Assembly (NCBI RefSeq): GCF_000336955.1
Contig: NZ_AOLI01000019.1
Location: 384,813-448,812 of the forward strand
Direction of reading: 5' to 3'
Length of the DNA: 64,000 nt
Source of the DNA: Haloferax larsenii JCM 13917
GTDB taxonomy: Archaea; Halobacteriota; Halobacteria; Halobacteriales; Haloferacaceae
The position numbers and the translations under genes are program-made. The notes beneath the pieces are model-generated. The model saw only the letters and a list, made by a program, of their open reading frames with translations, did not search any database and was not told the DNA's origin. Within the stretch, counting starts at the first letter, position 1, and each line of letters begins with the position of its first letter. Below, piece after piece: positions 23,676 to 33,428 of this stretch.

Positions 23676-24626
23676 TTACTCGACTGGACGGACGGCCTGC
23701 AGGAACGACCGCAGGTGGCCGAACGTCTGTTCGAACGTCCGGTCGTAGTGGTCGAAGTGGTCCGCGGGGAGTTCGACGAGCGTCGCGTTCGGAATCTCGT
23801 CTGCGAGTGCAGCGACGGACTCCGCCGGTGCGACGTCGTCGCGCGTCCCGGAGACGAGCAGTGCCGGACATCTGAGTGATTCGGGGTCCGAAAGGGCAGT
23901 GTACCGGAACAGTGAGAGGAAGAGTCGTGCCGGAGTCTCGTCGCGCCACGCGCTCCCTGGCGGGAGGAGGTCCCGATAGGCGGTTCGAACCGCCGGGTCG
24001 TCGAAGACAGAACGGGTGCTCCCATCACCGAGTACGGGCACGCGATACGGGCCGAGAAGGCGCGACTGGAGTTTGTCTCGAACGCCCGCCGCGAGTGCCG
24101 AGAACGTTCCAGTCACCCCTCGCCCACCAGTCACGGCCGACCCATCGAGCATCGGGTTCTGTGCAACGACGGCCGCGACACGACCGTCTTCGGCGGCCGC
24201 TCGGAGTGCATACCCGCCGGAGAGGCCGGTCCCCCAGAGGACGATTCCGCCGGTGTCAACTTCGGGTCGCTCTCGAAGCCCGGCGATAGCGGCGTGCCAG
24301 TCTGCGACCTGTCTCTCGGGGTCGACGAGGTTCCGCGGTTCGCCGTCGGAGTCACCCGTGTTTCGATAGTCGAAGAGGAAGGCGGCGTATCCCGCTTCCG
24401 CCAGTCGCTCGGCGTAGCGCCGCAGTCCGAATCGACGCTCTGCGGCGAGTTCTCCGGCCATGACGACGACCGATGGGGAGTCGACGTCGTCCGGCCGGTA
24501 GAGCCATCCTGCACACGTCGTCCCTTCGCTCTCGAACGACAACGAGACGCGCGAGTAGTCGTAGTGTGAGGGTCGCCGTGGACCACGCGGCTTCGGTGGG
24601 TCGCCGCGGTGACGCCACGTGCTCAT
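23676..24626 (-). CDS. alpha/beta hydrolase
   Basis: A serine hydrolase of 316 residues. An oxyanion segment precedes AAERRFGLRRYAERLAEAGY; the nucleophile elbow is GTGLSGGY (Gly-X-Ser-X-Gly); an acid follows in VSGTRDDVAP and the histidine in PADHFDHY near the C-terminus, completing the triad. Such proteins cleave esters or peptides; the substrate is unknown. Its ATG overlaps the stop of the upstream 118-residue gene (ATGA), so the pair is coupled. Confidence 0.82.
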   Translation of the reverse strand: MSTWRHRGDPPKPRGPRRPSHYDYSRVSLSFESEGTTCAGWLYRPDDVDSPSVVVMAGELAAERRFGLRRYAERLAEAGYAAFLFDYRNTGDSDGEPRNLVDPERQVADWHAAIAGLRERPEVDTGGIVLWGTGLSGGYALRAAAEDGRVAAVVAQNPMLDGSAVTGGRGVTGTFSALAAGVRDKLQSRLLGPYRVPVLGDGSTRSVFDDPAVRTAYRDLLPPGSAWRDETPARLFLSLFRYTALSDPESLRCPALLVSGTRDDVAPAESVAALADEIPNATLVELPADHFDHYDRTFEQTFGHLRSFLQAVRPVE

Positions 24627-24979
24627 GGCTCTTCCTCCCTGTCGAGATTGTCGAGGACACGCTCCGACAACTCGACGTCGTCCAGTTCGTACCGGTTGTA
24701 CGCTCGAACCCAGTCGGCTTCGAGTCGCCACGTCGCCTGTACGTCGTCGTCGCTTCGGAGTATCGTCGCGTCCACGCTCGTCGGTTCCCACTCGCCGTCC
24801 CGTGCGAGTTCGAGGAACGCGGTGACGGCACGACCTACCTCGCCGCGGTTCGGCTCGACGCCCGGAAACGCCGTGAGATACGTCAGCGATAGCGGCGGGC
24901 CGGACGAAATCGACTCGACGCTGATACCGTTGCCACGGAGGGCTTCCTCGACTGTGGCCACCGGTTCGAGGTCGTTCAT
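24623..24979 (-). CDS. conserved-looking protein of unknown function
   Basis: The 118-residue acidic alpha/beta protein has no membrane segment or cysteine cluster. It has a central PPLSLTYLTAFPGVEP stretch and a C-terminal helix ELDDVELSERVLDNLDREEE. It is translated just before the alpha/beta hydrolase with a four-base overlap. I cannot assign a family. Confidence 0.65.
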   Translation of the reverse strand: MNDLEPVATVEEALRGNGISVESISSGPPLSLTYLTAFPGVEPNRGEVGRAVTAFLELARDGEWEPTSVDATILRSDDDVQATWRLEADWVRAYNRYELDDVELSERVLDNLDREEEP

Positions 24980-25047
24980 GGCATGCGATACGCCACCCGC
25001 CAGCCTAAACGTTTGCCGCGAGACACGTCCGTGAAGCGATTCGCAGG

Positions 25048-25101
25048 TTCGGAGAGCCAGCCTGCTCTCAGGTGTTCGAGAGCGAATCTGCTCTCAGGCT
25101 T
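25048..25101. repeat. two tandem ~27-bp hairpin units
   Basis: Each unit has the form TTCG-GAGAGC-N5-7-GCTCTCAGG and can fold on itself. The second unit overlaps the stop codon of the RNase H-like gene (25094-25096). A terminator or messenger-stabilising role is possible. Confidence 0.5.
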
Positions 25102-25804
25102 CGGCGAGCACTCGACGGAGCGAATCGTGTAGGGAAAACAGTGGTTCGATGTCACCGGCGGCGTAGTCGACGAGGAGACGTTCGAGTTCCGCGTGCGTCC
25201 GTGTCTCGTCGAGCCCGGCGGCGACCCCTTCGACGTAGGCAGCGCCGAGGCCCTCGCCGACGTGCATTCCCGTTACGTGTGGGTCGTCGATTCCGAGACC
25301 GTCCAGATACGCACGCGAGAGACCATAGTCGTCGTACCAGACGCTCGGCTGGTCGACGTCCGCCTCCTCGCAGGCCTTCCAGAGCGCTGGAATCTCTCGA
25401 TTCTGCCGAACGGCGTGCGGGAACGCCTCTGCGGCGAGTAGGGCGAGGTCCACGTGGTTCGAAAAGAGAGACTCGATTCGCTCCGGAGCGTCGGCCCACA
25501 TGCCTGCGTCGGCGACCTGCTCGGCCCACACCCGGAGATGGTGTTCGTCGAAGTTCCGCCCGTTGTACGTGAGGACTGTTCCACCGCGCGTCTCGCACCA
25601 CTCGACGACGTCTCGGAGGAGGGCCGCGGTGTGTTCGACACTCCAGTCACCCTCTCGAAGGGCCACGGTCACTTCCGTCTCGTCGTTCTGGGACGCGCCG
25701 AGTCCGACGGCGACCAACTCGAACTCGTCTGTGTTTCGGAAGTCACTCGGCGGCCCGTCGGGACACGCCGTCTCGATATCGAGTGCGAGTCGGGCGTCGT
25801 TCAT
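25094..25804 (-). CDS. RNase H-like 3'-5' exonuclease domain protein
   Basis: The 236-residue protein shows the order of acidic motifs of DEDD exonucleases: LALDIETACPDG near the N-terminus (D, E), TYNGRNFDEHHL in the middle (D), and a C-terminal LLVDYAAGDIEPLF (D). This suggests a cytoplasmic nuclease acting on single-stranded DNA or RNA. The start at 25804 places the first motif eight residues in. It is monocistronic. Confidence 0.75.
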   Translation of the reverse strand: MNDARLALDIETACPDGPPSDFRNTDEFELVAVGLGASQNDETEVTVALREGDWSVEHTAALLRDVVEWCETRGGTVLTYNGRNFDEHHLRVWAEQVADAGMWADAPERIESLFSNHVDLALLAAEAFPHAVRQNREIPALWKACEEADVDQPSVWYDDYGLSRAYLDGLGIDDPHVTGMHVGEGLGAAYVEGVAAGLDETRTHAELERLLVDYAAGDIEPLFSLHDSLRRVLAEA

Positions 25805-26316
25805 ACTTCGGTGGTCGCCGCGGGCTGTGAAAAATGACCGGAAACGAGCGCCCTGCACCCTCGGCCACGCCGAGTGACTCACACAGTGGACGGGTCGCCC
25901 TCTCTCCAAAGGTGTGAGTACACCGATGAGCGGTGAGATAATTCCTCACAGAATACTTCAACCAGTCTCGGTGACGTCAGAGAATATCACAACTTTCCCC
26001 CGAGACAATTGTTTCCGATTTAATCATCCTATTGGTGATTGTGTGCATGTAACGGTGTGAGGCCTCACTCGATGGCGGTGCCTGCCATGGCAATACCGTC
26101 ACGAAACCCACTGGCACTCCCACCACACCACCACTTTTTGCCGGTTACACGTCGCTCCCACCAGGCCTCAGGTGCGACAGCCCTCCGTTTTGAGACTGAC
26201 TGGTAGCGAATACAGTACAGTGTCCGCGAGAACAGTGCTGCCGCTTTCTGGTTGTGTGAGCGTTTCGAAAAAGACGACGTTCGGCCGGGCCTCAGGCGCG
26301 AAGCCTCAGGTGTCCG
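25805..26316. other. gene-free 510-base gap downstream of secY
   Basis: No credible coding frame. The middle part (about 25940-26045) is markedly AT-rich for this genome. It contains inverted repeats: GTGAG-N7-CTCAC near 25931, AATCA...TGATT near 26021-26040, and the perfect palindrome GTGAGGCCTCAC at 26057-26068. The left side presumably holds the promoter of the RNase H-like gene; the right side holds the secY terminator. A small RNA cannot be excluded. Confidence 0.4.
26268..26272 (-). terminator. T5 terminator after secY
   Basis: The minus strand reads TCTTTTTCG 45 bases past the secY stop. Oligo-T stretches are the usual archaeal termination signal, so this is the probable end of the S10/spc operon. 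Confidence 0.45.
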
Positions 26317-27786
26317 CTATTCCGAACCGAACATCTGGCGCATCATCGGGTGCATCTCCATGAGCTGCTCTTCTGCGATCTCCTCGTACAGCTTGTACGT
26401 GATGGAGACCGTAAGCAGCAGCCCCGTCCCGGAGACGGCACCGATGGTGCCCAGCATGTTCGCCATGACGGCGAGCAGACCCACGAGTGCGCCACCGATG
26501 ACGGTCACCTGCGGGATGTACCGTTCCATGACCTTCTCGATGACCTGTGGGTTCCGGCGGAAACCGGGAATCTGCATCCCGGAGTTCTGAATCTGTTGCG
26601 CGGTGGATTCCGGGCCCATGCCCGTCGTCTCGACCCAGAAGATAGCGAACACCGCGCCACCGACAATCATGAACGTGAGGTCGATGAGGACGCGAATCGC
26701 GATATCGAGTGGGTCGGCCGACGTGAGGCCGAGGAACCACATCCAGTCGGAGCGCGACTGGACCGGTGCGAGATAGTAGAACAGGCCACCGGTGACCTGC
26801 CCGCTCGTGTACTGGCCGAGCCACGCGGGCATACTCGCCCACTGGCTGTCCAGGATGCGCCCCAGGAACTGGATGTTCGCCTGCAGGGCGCGGACGAGGA
26901 TCATCGGCAGAACGCTCGCGTAGATGAGCTTCACCGGGAAGCGACCGCGGGCACCCTTCACACGGGCGTGCGAGAGGGGAATCTCGACGCGGACGCTCTC
27001 GGCGTACACGACGATGCCGAAGATGAGCAGCGTCGTGACGAGCGCGAGCAGTTGCCCCTGACCCAGGAAGATGGTCGAGAGCAAGTCAGTCGGCGACGTC
27101 GGTAGGTCGACCGCACCAGTGAGAATCCCGAACCACGTCGGGAAGAAGCCCGACGTGCCACCGAGACCCTGCCAGCTGAACAGCCCACCGACGAGCTGCT
27201 GGCTGACACCGGCGATAATGAACAGGCCGACACCGGAGCCGACGCCCCACTTGCTCACGATTTCGTCCATGAACAGGATGAGGACACCACCGACGGCGAT
27301 CTGCGCGAAGATGAGCGCCTTCACGCCACCCGTACCGATGCCCAGCGACTGAGCAACGGCAGGGTCGGCAGGCAGGAAGCCGCCTGCGAACACCATCGGA
27401 AGGCCCGTCAGGACGATCATGACACCGACGAGCAACTTCTGCAGACCCTGATAGAGAATCTGGTCGCGTGGGTTGTTGTTGGTGTCGAGCCCGAGCAGGT
27501 CAGCACCGCCAAGCAGTTGCAAGACGATGCTCGCCGTGACGATTGGACCGATACCCAGTTGGAGCACCGAGCCCTGCTGGCCGGCCAAGATGGACCGGAA
27601 CTGACCGAAGAGGTCGTTCGCGGCCCCAGCGTCGACGCCGAACAGCGTCACGTTCGTCAGGAAGAAGTACAAGACGAGGATGCCGCCCGTCCACCCGAGC
27701 TTCCGGCGGAACGGTACGTGTCCCTCCGGTCGGGCGACTGCGGGCATCCGCGCCAGCACTGGTTCGGCGGTGTCCTTCCATCCCAT
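26317..27786 (-). CDS. secY: preprotein translocase subunit SecY
   Basis: The central channel of the Sec translocon in the cell membrane. The 489 residues have about ten membrane helices, the cytoplasmic loop ESVRVEIPLSHARVKGARGR that docks the ribosome, and the late segment TGMGPESTAQQIQNSGMQIPGFRRNP typical of archaeal/eukaryotic Sec61alpha. It is the last gene of the ribosomal operon, three bases after L15. Confidence 0.95.
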   Translation of the reverse strand: MGWKDTAEPVLARMPAVARPEGHVPFRRKLGWTGGILVLYFFLTNVTLFGVDAGAANDLFGQFRSILAGQQGSVLQLGIGPIVTASIVLQLLGGADLLGLDTNNNPRDQILYQGLQKLLVGVMIVLTGLPMVFAGGFLPADPAVAQSLGIGTGGVKALIFAQIAVGGVLILFMDEIVSKWGVGSGVGLFIIAGVSQQLVGGLFSWQGLGGTSGFFPTWFGILTGAVDLPTSPTDLLSTIFLGQGQLLALVTTLLIFGIVVYAESVRVEIPLSHARVKGARGRFPVKLIYASVLPMILVRALQANIQFLGRILDSQWASMPAWLGQYTSGQVTGGLFYYLAPVQSRSDWMWFLGLTSADPLDIAIRVLIDLTFMIVGGAVFAIFWVETTGMGPESTAQQIQNSGMQIPGFRRNPQVIEKVMERYIPQVTVIGGALVGLLAVMANMLGTIGAVSGTGLLLTVSITYKLYEEIAEEQLMEMHPMMRQMFGSE

Positions 27787-27789
27787 GAT

Positions 27790-28287
27790 TTATTCCTCGT
27801 CGTCTTCGTCGTCGGCAGCAGCCTCGGCTTCCTCGGCTGCTTCCTCTGCGCGCTCGGAGAGTTCGGTGCTGCCACCGCTCTCTTCGATGAGTTCGACGGC
27901 ACCGGCGGTGAACGCGTCGGCGACGACGTGCAGTTCGTTGCGGACCTGCCCGCCACCAAGCACCTTCACGACGTCCGCGTCCCAGCCATCCTCGGCTACG
28001 TCGCGGGCGTCGATGGTGTACGCGTCACCGTCTTTCTCGGCGAGTCCGTCGGCGGCGAGGAGCGCGGCGTCCTCGTCGAGCTTCTGGACCTTGACTTCGG
28101 CGACGTCGTCCTGCAGGACGTCCGGTCGCTTGAAGCCGTGCTTGCCGAGCGGTTCGTAGTTGTGATACTCGTGTTTGTCGCGCCCGGCACGGCCGCGGCC
28201 GCCACGGTGACCGGCACCACGCCGGTTCTTGTGGGTACCGCCGCTGTGTGTCCGGGAACCACGTTGGCGTCGCTTCTTGGACGTCAT
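27790..28287 (-). CDS. rpl15: 50S ribosomal protein L15 (uL15)
   Basis: The 165-residue large-subunit protein has a glycine/arginine-rich N-terminus (KKRRQRGSRTHSGGTHKNRR, then RGAGHRGGRGRAGRDKHEY) that threads into 23S rRNA, and an acidic halophilic tail (ERAEEAAEEAEAAADDEDDEE). It overlaps L30 by four bases (ATGA). Confidence 0.95.
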   Translation of the reverse strand: MTSKKRRQRGSRTHSGGTHKNRRGAGHRGGRGRAGRDKHEYHNYEPLGKHGFKRPDVLQDDVAEVKVQKLDEDAALLAADGLAEKDGDAYTIDARDVAEDGWDADVVKVLGGGQVRNELHVVADAFTAGAVELIEESGGSTELSERAEEAAEEAEAAADDEDDEE

Positions 28288-28748
28288 CGCATTGCCTCCA
28301 GAAGCTCGTCAATCTCCTCGGTGGTATGCTTTCCGAGTTGGCCACCCTCCTTGGTGACGTGCTTCTGACCGCGGTGTCCGCCACGCGGCGGGTGCAGTCG
28401 GAGCACGGGAGACAGACCCTGCTCGCGCAGCGTCGTCTCCTCGTCGACGACGGCCGACGCGAGGTCGGCGACGTCGTCGTAGTCGGTGTTCTCGGAAACC
28501 CACTCGTCGGTAATCTCGTCGCTGCCCTCTTCGGGCTCGGCGCGCGTGCGGACGAGCGTCTCGACGACGTCGGCGCTCGGCGTGCCGTGCGCGACGTAGT
28601 CGTTGACCTTCGTGATCATGCCACGGTAGGTGTCCGACTCGGGGACGAACGTCGCGTGGTTCACGCTGCCGATGTTGAGCATCGTAAGCGTGTCACGGAC
28701 GTCCTGTGCCATGTTGACTTCACCGCGAAGCTGAACGATGGCTTGCAT
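28284..28748 (-). CDS. rpl30: 50S ribosomal protein L30 (uL30)
   Basis: The 154-residue archaeal form has the N-terminal VQLRGEVNMAQDVRDTLTML ferredoxin-like fold and a C-terminal extension with LSPVLRLHPPRGGHRGQKH absent from bacterial L30. Its ATG shares one base with the S5 stop. Confidence 0.95.
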   Translation of the reverse strand: MQAIVQLRGEVNMAQDVRDTLTMLNIGSVNHATFVPESDTYRGMITKVNDYVAHGTPSADVVETLVRTRAEPEEGSDEITDEWVSENTDYDDVADLASAVVDEETTLREQGLSPVLRLHPPRGGHRGQKHVTKEGGQLGKHTTEEIDELLEAMR

Positions 28749-29392
28749 TATTCGCGTACCTCCTGTCGAATCTCGCGAGCACGACGGGGCGTGCGGGACT
28801 GCGAGGCGTTCATCAGCGCGTTGTACGTTGCCTTGGCGAGGTTGACGGTCGTCCGCGTGTTCCCGTCACTCTTGGTCCAAGCGTCCTGGACGCCTGCGAG
28901 TTCGAGGATGTTGCGGACGGTCTCAGCAGCCGCGAGGCCGAGGCCCTGCGGTGCCGGGATGACCTTGACCGTCACGGAACCGGCCTTGCCCTCTGCCTTG
29001 CGGGAGAGGGAGTTCAGACCGCCTGCGCGGTCTTCCCACGAACCGGAGCCGCGGTCAACCTTGATAATGTTCAGTTTCGCCACCTCGATGGCTTTCTGGA
29101 TTGCGCCGCCGACCTGGTCGTCGCGGGCTTCAGCGTAGCCGAGGTAGCCGTCACGGTTCCCGACTGCGACGACACACCGGAACTTCACCCGGCGGCCGGA
29201 GTCGGTCATGCGCTGGACCATGTTGATGTCGAGCACTTCGTCGTCCAGTCCGGGAAGGAGTTGGTCGACGATCTGGGGCTCCTTGAGCGGAAGCCCGGTC
29301 TCGAGCGCGTGGTCCATCGACGTGACGTCGCCGTTCTGCACCATGCGGCCGAGCCGCGTTCGCGGCTCCCAGCCGTTGTTATCTCTGCTCAT
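28748..29392 (-). CDS. rps5: 30S ribosomal protein S5 (uS5)
   Basis: The 214-residue protein acts in decoding accuracy and the mRNA entry region. The double-stranded RNA-binding part runs through [20 protein letters not shown], and [20 protein letters not shown] leads to the C-terminal fold. Overlap with L18 is four bases. Confidence 0.95.
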   Translation of the reverse strand: MSRDNNGWEPRTRLGRMVQNGDVTSMDHALETGLPLKEPQIVDQLLPGLDDEVLDINMVQRMTDSGRRVKFRCVVAVGNRDGYLGYAEARDDQVGGAIQKAIEVAKLNIIKVDRGSGSWEDRAGGLNSLSRKAEGKAGSVTVKVIPAPQGLGLAAAETVRNILELAGVQDAWTKSDGNTRTTVNLAKATYNALMNASQSRTPRRAREIRQEVRE

Positions 29393-29943
29393 TCGTCCTC
29401 CTGAAGGTTCCCGAGCACTTCGTCGAAGTGGTCGGGGAGGTTCGTGGCGTCGAAGTCTCCACTGTAGAGCGGCTCGTCGAGCTGCTCTGCGTACTCGGCG
29501 ATGTGGACACCGCGGTTGCGGTCCCAGTCAGCGAGTACGTCGTCGTTGTGGGGGATTTCGAGGCCAGCGTCTATCGCACCCTCTTGCACTGCGAAGACCT
29601 TGTTGCCGGGCGTGGCCGTGTTGAGGCCGATGTCGAGGACCGCTTCCTCGAGACCGGCGGCCAGCGCTCGCTTTCCTGCGAGGTACCCCGTGAGGTACGC
29701 GCTCGGGAGGTTGCCCGTGGGGGCTTCCCAGCCGTACTCGGCGAGGTCCGCAGAGGCCGCTGCAGCGTGGGTGTTGTCACCGTTCGGGCCCGGAGTGACC
29801 AGCTGCGCCCTGACGTGCTTGTTGCTCACGCGAGCAACGAGGCGGGGCTTACCCGATTTCAGCAGGCGCAACCTTTGATGGTAGTCCGTCCGGACTTCAC
29901 GGCGACGTCGCATCGGAACCTTGTATCGTGGTCCGGTCGCCAT
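29389..29943 (-). CDS. rpl18: 50S ribosomal protein L18 (uL18)
   Basis: A 5S rRNA-binding protein of 184 residues. The N-terminus [20 protein letters not shown] is basic; [20 protein letters not shown] and [13 protein letters not shown] follow the archaeal L18 pattern with its long C-terminal arm. It shares a base with the L19e stop. Confidence 0.95.
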   Translation of the reverse strand: MATGPRYKVPMRRRREVRTDYHQRLRLLKSGKPRLVARVSNKHVRAQLVTPGPNGDNTHAAAASADLAEYGWEAPTGNLPSAYLTGYLAGKRALAAGLEEAVLDIGLNTATPGNKVFAVQEGAIDAGLEIPHNDDVLADWDRNRGVHIAEYAEQLDEPLYSGDFDATNLPDHFDEVLGNLQEDE

Positions 29944-30398
29944 TATTGAATCTCCACCTGGTAGTTGTTCTGGATGTATGCTTCGAGCCGGTCGACGCTA
30001 TCGAATTCACCGCCGGACGCCTTGTTGTAGACTTCGCGGTACTGGGAACTGTCGAGCGTTCCCTCGTCGCGAAGCTCCTTGAGGCGACGGCGCTGAGCGC
30101 GGATTCGGCTGACCCATGCGTCTTTCGTGTTCTGACGAGCACCGGAGCGGCCCTTGCGGGACCCGGCACCCTTGCGGTGGCCGTAGGAACGCTTGTCGGC
30201 GCGCTCGCGTGCGCGACCCTTGGAGTTACCCTTGGCGTCCTTGGCGCGAATCGTGCCCTCGTCGACGAGTTCACGGATGTCTTCGCGCGTGATGGCCTCC
30301 GCGATGTCGGCCTGTGCGTCAGGGTCGAACCAAACGCGACCCTTGCCAACGTCGAGGACGTCGGCAGCCATTCGCTTCTGTGCTTTCAGGTCCGTCAT
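29943..30398 (-). CDS. rpl19e: 50S ribosomal protein L19e (eL19)
   Basis: This archaeal/eukaryotic large-subunit protein has 151 residues. The helical N-terminus LKAQKRMAADVLDVGKGRVW and the basic middle HRKGAGSRKGRSGARQNTKD are diagnostic. It has no bacterial counterpart. It joins L32e and L18 by one-base stop/start overlaps. Confidence 0.95.
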   Translation of the reverse strand: MTDLKAQKRMAADVLDVGKGRVWFDPDAQADIAEAITREDIRELVDEGTIRAKDAKGNSKGRARERADKRSYGHRKGAGSRKGRSGARQNTKDAWVSRIRAQRRRLKELRDEGTLDSSQYREVYNKASGGEFDSVDRLEAYIQNNYQVEIQ

Positions 30399-31102
30399 CA
30401 GTTATCCACCTCGACTTCGATGTAGGTGGGGTTGAGGACGCGAATCTCGCGGTCCTCACACACTTCCTCGATGCGCTCGCGCTTGCGCGCGCCGACCGAG
30501 GAGGCGATTCGTACGGCCTGCGTGTCGCCGTCGATGCCTTCGAGGTCGTCCACGTTGTGGACGCGAACTTCCTCGAAGCCGGACGGGTGCAGTCCGCGGG
30601 CGGCCTTCGGCGTGCGGTAACCCGCTTCCACCTTCGGGCCCTTGCCCTTGATGCCGATACGCTGCTTGGACAGGGTACCACGGGGGCGACGCCACGATTT
30701 GGGCGTGCGCTTCTTCTTGTGGTAGTCCTGTCGGTTGAACTGCGGCTTGCCTTCGCGGCGCTTCTGCGCCAGCGCGCGAGCCGTCTCGTCGTCGAGCTGG
30801 GGCTTCTTGTCCGCGTGACCGCGGGGCTGAAGCTCCGTCTCGACGTCTTCTTCTGGCTCTTCCTCTTCGGCTTCGGACTCGTCTTCGACTTCGGCCTCGG
30901 CCTCTTCGGAGACTTCGAGACCACCGACGTCGGCTTTGATACGCGCGGCGAGCGCGTTGCCGATGCCGTCGACTTCGGCCAGCTCAGACTGGCTTGCGGC
31001 CTGTACGTCGTCGACAGATTCGAAGCCAGCTTCGCGGAGCGCGTCGGCCTTCGACGGGCCGACACCGCTGATGTCTTCGAGTGCTGTGATTTCTTCCGAC
31101 AT
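30398..31102 (-). CDS. rpl32e: 50S ribosomal protein L32e (eL32) with helix-hairpin-helix extension
   Basis: The 234-residue protein is longer than the ~130-residue core. Residues 1-60 form a helix-hairpin-helix domain ([37 protein letters not shown]), then an acidic linker ([20 protein letters not shown]), then the L32e core from about residue 105 ([20 protein letters not shown]). Such extended L32e proteins are typical of haloarchaea. Confidence 0.94.
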   Translation of the reverse strand: MSEEITALEDISGVGPSKADALREAGFESVDDVQAASQSELAEVDGIGNALAARIKADVGGLEVSEEAEAEVEDESEAEEEEPEEDVETELQPRGHADKKPQLDDETARALAQKRREGKPQFNRQDYHKKKRTPKSWRRPRGTLSKQRIGIKGKGPKVEAGYRTPKAARGLHPSGFEEVRVHNVDDLEGIDGDTQAVRIASSVGARKRERIEEVCEDREIRVLNPTYIEVEVDN

Positions 31103-31638
31103 TAGGCATCACCAGTCTTCGGTTTCTGCGTGATGTACACGCCGTCGGAGAACACGCGAGTGTCCTTGTCCTTGACGCGAGTGAGCTGTTCGATGTCGGC
31201 GGCAGTCTGCCCGACGTCCTCCTTGGAGGGACCCGTCAGGGTGACTTCTTCGCCGTCGACCTGTACGTTGGTGTCGCCGCGGACCGTCGTCCGTCGGGGA
31301 GATTTCTCACCAAGGAAGTTCTTGATGACGACGTCGTCACCTTCGACGTTCACTTGCATCGGGAAGTGAGCGTAGTGGACTTCCATCTTGTACTCCCAGC
31401 CGTCGGTGACGCCGTGAATCATGTTGTTCACGTGGCTCTCGAAGGTACCGACCGTCGCGTTCGTCTTCGCGTTCGTGACGTCGGTCTCGATGACCACGGC
31501 ACCGTCTTCGACGGTGACCGAGACGTTCGGGTACCAAAGGCGTCGCGTGACGCTCCCTTCGGGACCCTCGACGGTGAGTTCGAGGTTGTCGACCTCGGCG
31601 GACACGTCGTCTGGAATTTGGATTTCTACTCGACTCAT
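31102..31638 (-). CDS. rpl6: 50S ribosomal protein L6 (uL6)
   Basis: The 178-residue protein lies near the factor-binding region of the large subunit. Two similar alpha/beta domains start at [20 protein letters not shown] and near [15 protein letters not shown]. It is placed between S8 and L32e as in other archaea. Confidence 0.95.
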   Translation of the reverse strand: MSRVEIQIPDDVSAEVDNLELTVEGPEGSVTRRLWYPNVSVTVEDGAVVIETDVTNAKTNATVGTFESHVNNMIHGVTDGWEYKMEVHYAHFPMQVNVEGDDVVIKNFLGEKSPRRTTVRGDTNVQVDGEEVTLTGPSKEDVGQTAADIEQLTRVKDKDTRVFSDGVYITQKPKTGDA

Positions 31639-31642
31639 GATT

Positions 31643-32035
31643 CTAGTAGACGTAGGCGATTATCTGGCCACCGATACCCTGTTCGCGGGCCTCGTAGTGG
31701 CTCATGACGCCGTGGCTCGTCGTGACGATGAGCGCGCCGTAGTCACGAGCGGGGAGGAATCGCTTCTCCCACTTCTCGAAGTCGTCGGCGCCCGCGGAGT
31801 ATCGCGGCTTGACGACGCCACACTTGTTGATGGCGCCTTTCAGTTCAACCTCGAACTTACCGGCCTTGCCGTCGTCGACGAACTCGAAGCCGTCGACGTA
31901 CCCGCGGTCGTAGAAGACCTCGAGGACGGAGCCGATGATGTTGGAGGCGGGCTGGATCTCGTGGGACAGGTGTCCGACACTTTCGGCGTTGTTCACACCG
32001 GAGAGTGCGCTACTGAGTGGATCGTTGTCAGCCAT
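31643..32035 (-). CDS. rps8: 30S ribosomal protein S8 (uS8)
   Basis: The 130-residue primary 16S rRNA binder has [20 protein letters not shown] at the N-terminus and the conserved C-terminal RNA site [20 protein letters not shown]. It follows the small S14 gene after three bases. Confidence 0.95.
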   Translation of the reverse strand: MADNDPLSSALSGVNNAESVGHLSHEIQPASNIIGSVLEVFYDRGYVDGFEFVDDGKAGKFEVELKGAINKCGVVKPRYSAGADDFEKWEKRFLPARDYGALIVTTSHGVMSHYEAREQGIGGQIIAYVY

Positions 32036-32038
32036 GGC

Positions 32039-32215
32039 TTATCGGTACTTCTTGAATCCCATCTCGCGGGCGATCTCTCGGAAGCACTGGCGGCACAGGT
32101 TGATGTCGTACTTGCCGACAAGTCCCTGCTTACGACCGCAGCGCCGGCACTCGTTCTCCTGGCCGGTGCGGCGGCTTGCGTGCTCGCCCGTCTGTTCTGT
32201 TTCGCTGTCGCTCAT
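32039..32215 (-). CDS. rps14: 30S ribosomal protein S14 (uS14), zinc-binding form
   Basis: The 58-residue protein is too short for many gene finders but has a clear product: [20 protein letters not shown], then [19 protein letters not shown] and [15 protein letters not shown]. The four cysteines CxxC...CxxC bind zinc. The ATG overlaps the L5 stop (ATGA), and the TAA stop at 32039 is three bases before S8, the expected archaeal position. Confidence 0.95.
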   Translation of the reverse strand: MSDSETEQTGEHASRRTGQENECRRCGRKQGLVGKYDINLCRQCFREIAREMGFKKYR

Positions 32216-32730
32216 TCTTCAACCTCCACGTCGAACGTGGATTCGATGAACGCGACAGCGTCGTCGATGGTCATCCGGTGGGACGACGGAATCTGACGAG
32301 AACGCTTGTCGCGCTTCTTCACACGGTAGCCGGGGCGGACGAGGTTGACCGTCACGTCCAGTCCGTAGATACCGATCTGCGGGTCGTACTCCTGGCTCGG
32401 GAACTCGGTGTGCTCTTCGACGCCGAAGCCGAAGTTCCCCGTCTCGTCGAACGACGAGCGGGCGAGGTCCGAAATCGGGAGTGCGGTTTCGAGGAACTCG
32501 ACGGCGTTGTCACCGCGGAGGGTGACCTTCGCGCCGACGGGCTCACCGCGGCGGACGCCGAAGTCCTGCGAGGCACGGCCCGAGAGCGTCTGGACGCTCT
32601 CTTGGCCCGTAATCTCCTCGAGGATGTCCTCGGCGTTTGCGAGTTCGCGACCACCTTCGCCGACGCCCATGTGGACGACGACCTTCTCGATGCGCGGCTC
32701 GCGCATCTCGTGGAATTCTGCCTCGCTCAT
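32212..32730 (-). CDS. rpl5: 50S ribosomal protein L5 (uL5)
   Basis: The 172-residue protein binds 5S rRNA and contacts the P-site tRNA. The segment [20 protein letters not shown] and the family stretch [20 protein letters not shown] are clear. It is coupled to S14 by a four-base overlap and to S4e by the same arrangement. Confidence 0.95.
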   Translation of the reverse strand: MSEAEFHEMREPRIEKVVVHMGVGEGGRELANAEDILEEITGQESVQTLSGRASQDFGVRRGEPVGAKVTLRGDNAVEFLETALPISDLARSSFDETGNFGFGVEEHTEFPSQEYDPQIGIYGLDVTVNLVRPGYRVKKRDKRSRQIPSSHRMTIDDAVAFIESTFDVEVEE

Positions 32731-33428
32731 TCGTCATCACCCGTGAAGTTCTCGTCGATGACGACGACGTACTGTTCGATGGTCTCGAACCCGCCGTCTT
32801 CGTTCTCGACGATAACGGAGTTGTTTCCGCTGCCCGGCGTGACGATAATCTCGTCGATCTCGCCGATGTCGCCAGCGTGGGAACCGGCGACGGCAGTCAC
32901 GAGCGCACCTTCCTCGTAGGGGAAGTGTGCGACGATTTCCTTCGACTCGTTGTCGACGACGATGGAGTCCTTGTTGGTGTACTCCGAGGCGTCTTCGACG
33001 ACGATGTTGGAACCGTCGTGCAGGGTCAGCTGGAAGTCGCCGCCAGTGACCTGCGACTTGCGGACAATCTTCCCGAGACGGCTCGACGCCGAGTCGGCGT
33101 CGATGAGAGTGAGCGACAGACGGCCACCCTCGTCGGGGAAGACGCGGTAGTACTCCTCACGCTCGGTGAACGCCAGGATGTCGAACATCCCGATGGGGCG
33201 TCGAACGTCGGAGACGGCGTCGCCGTTGACCAGCACACTCTGCTGGTTGAGGGCGTACTGCGCCTCCTTCTTCGAGTCCACGTAGCCGAGCACGTCGCGC
33301 AGGACGATGAGCAGGGGAACCCCCGCTTCGCCGTGCGGACCTGCACCGGCCTTGACCGTGAACGTGCCTTCCTTGCGCTCGACCGGCCAGGACTTCGGTA
33401 CGGACAGTCGCTTCTGGTGTCGAGTCAT
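32727..33428 (-). CDS. rps4e: 30S ribosomal protein S4e (eS4)
   Basis: This archaeal/eukaryotic small-subunit protein has 233 residues. The N-terminal [20 protein letters not shown], an S4-like RNA-binding part, and a KOW-type region ([18 protein letters not shown]) appear in order. It overlaps L24 and L5 by four bases each. Confidence 0.95.
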   Translation of the reverse strand: MTRHQKRLSVPKSWPVERKEGTFTVKAGAGPHGEAGVPLLIVLRDVLGYVDSKKEAQYALNQQSVLVNGDAVSDVRRPIGMFDILAFTEREEYYRVFPDEGGRLSLTLIDADSASSRLGKIVRKSQVTGGDFQLTLHDGSNIVVEDASEYTNKDSIVVDNESKEIVAHFPYEEGALVTAVAGSHAGDIGEIDEIIVTPGSGNNSVIVENEDGGFETIEQYVVVIDENFTGDDE

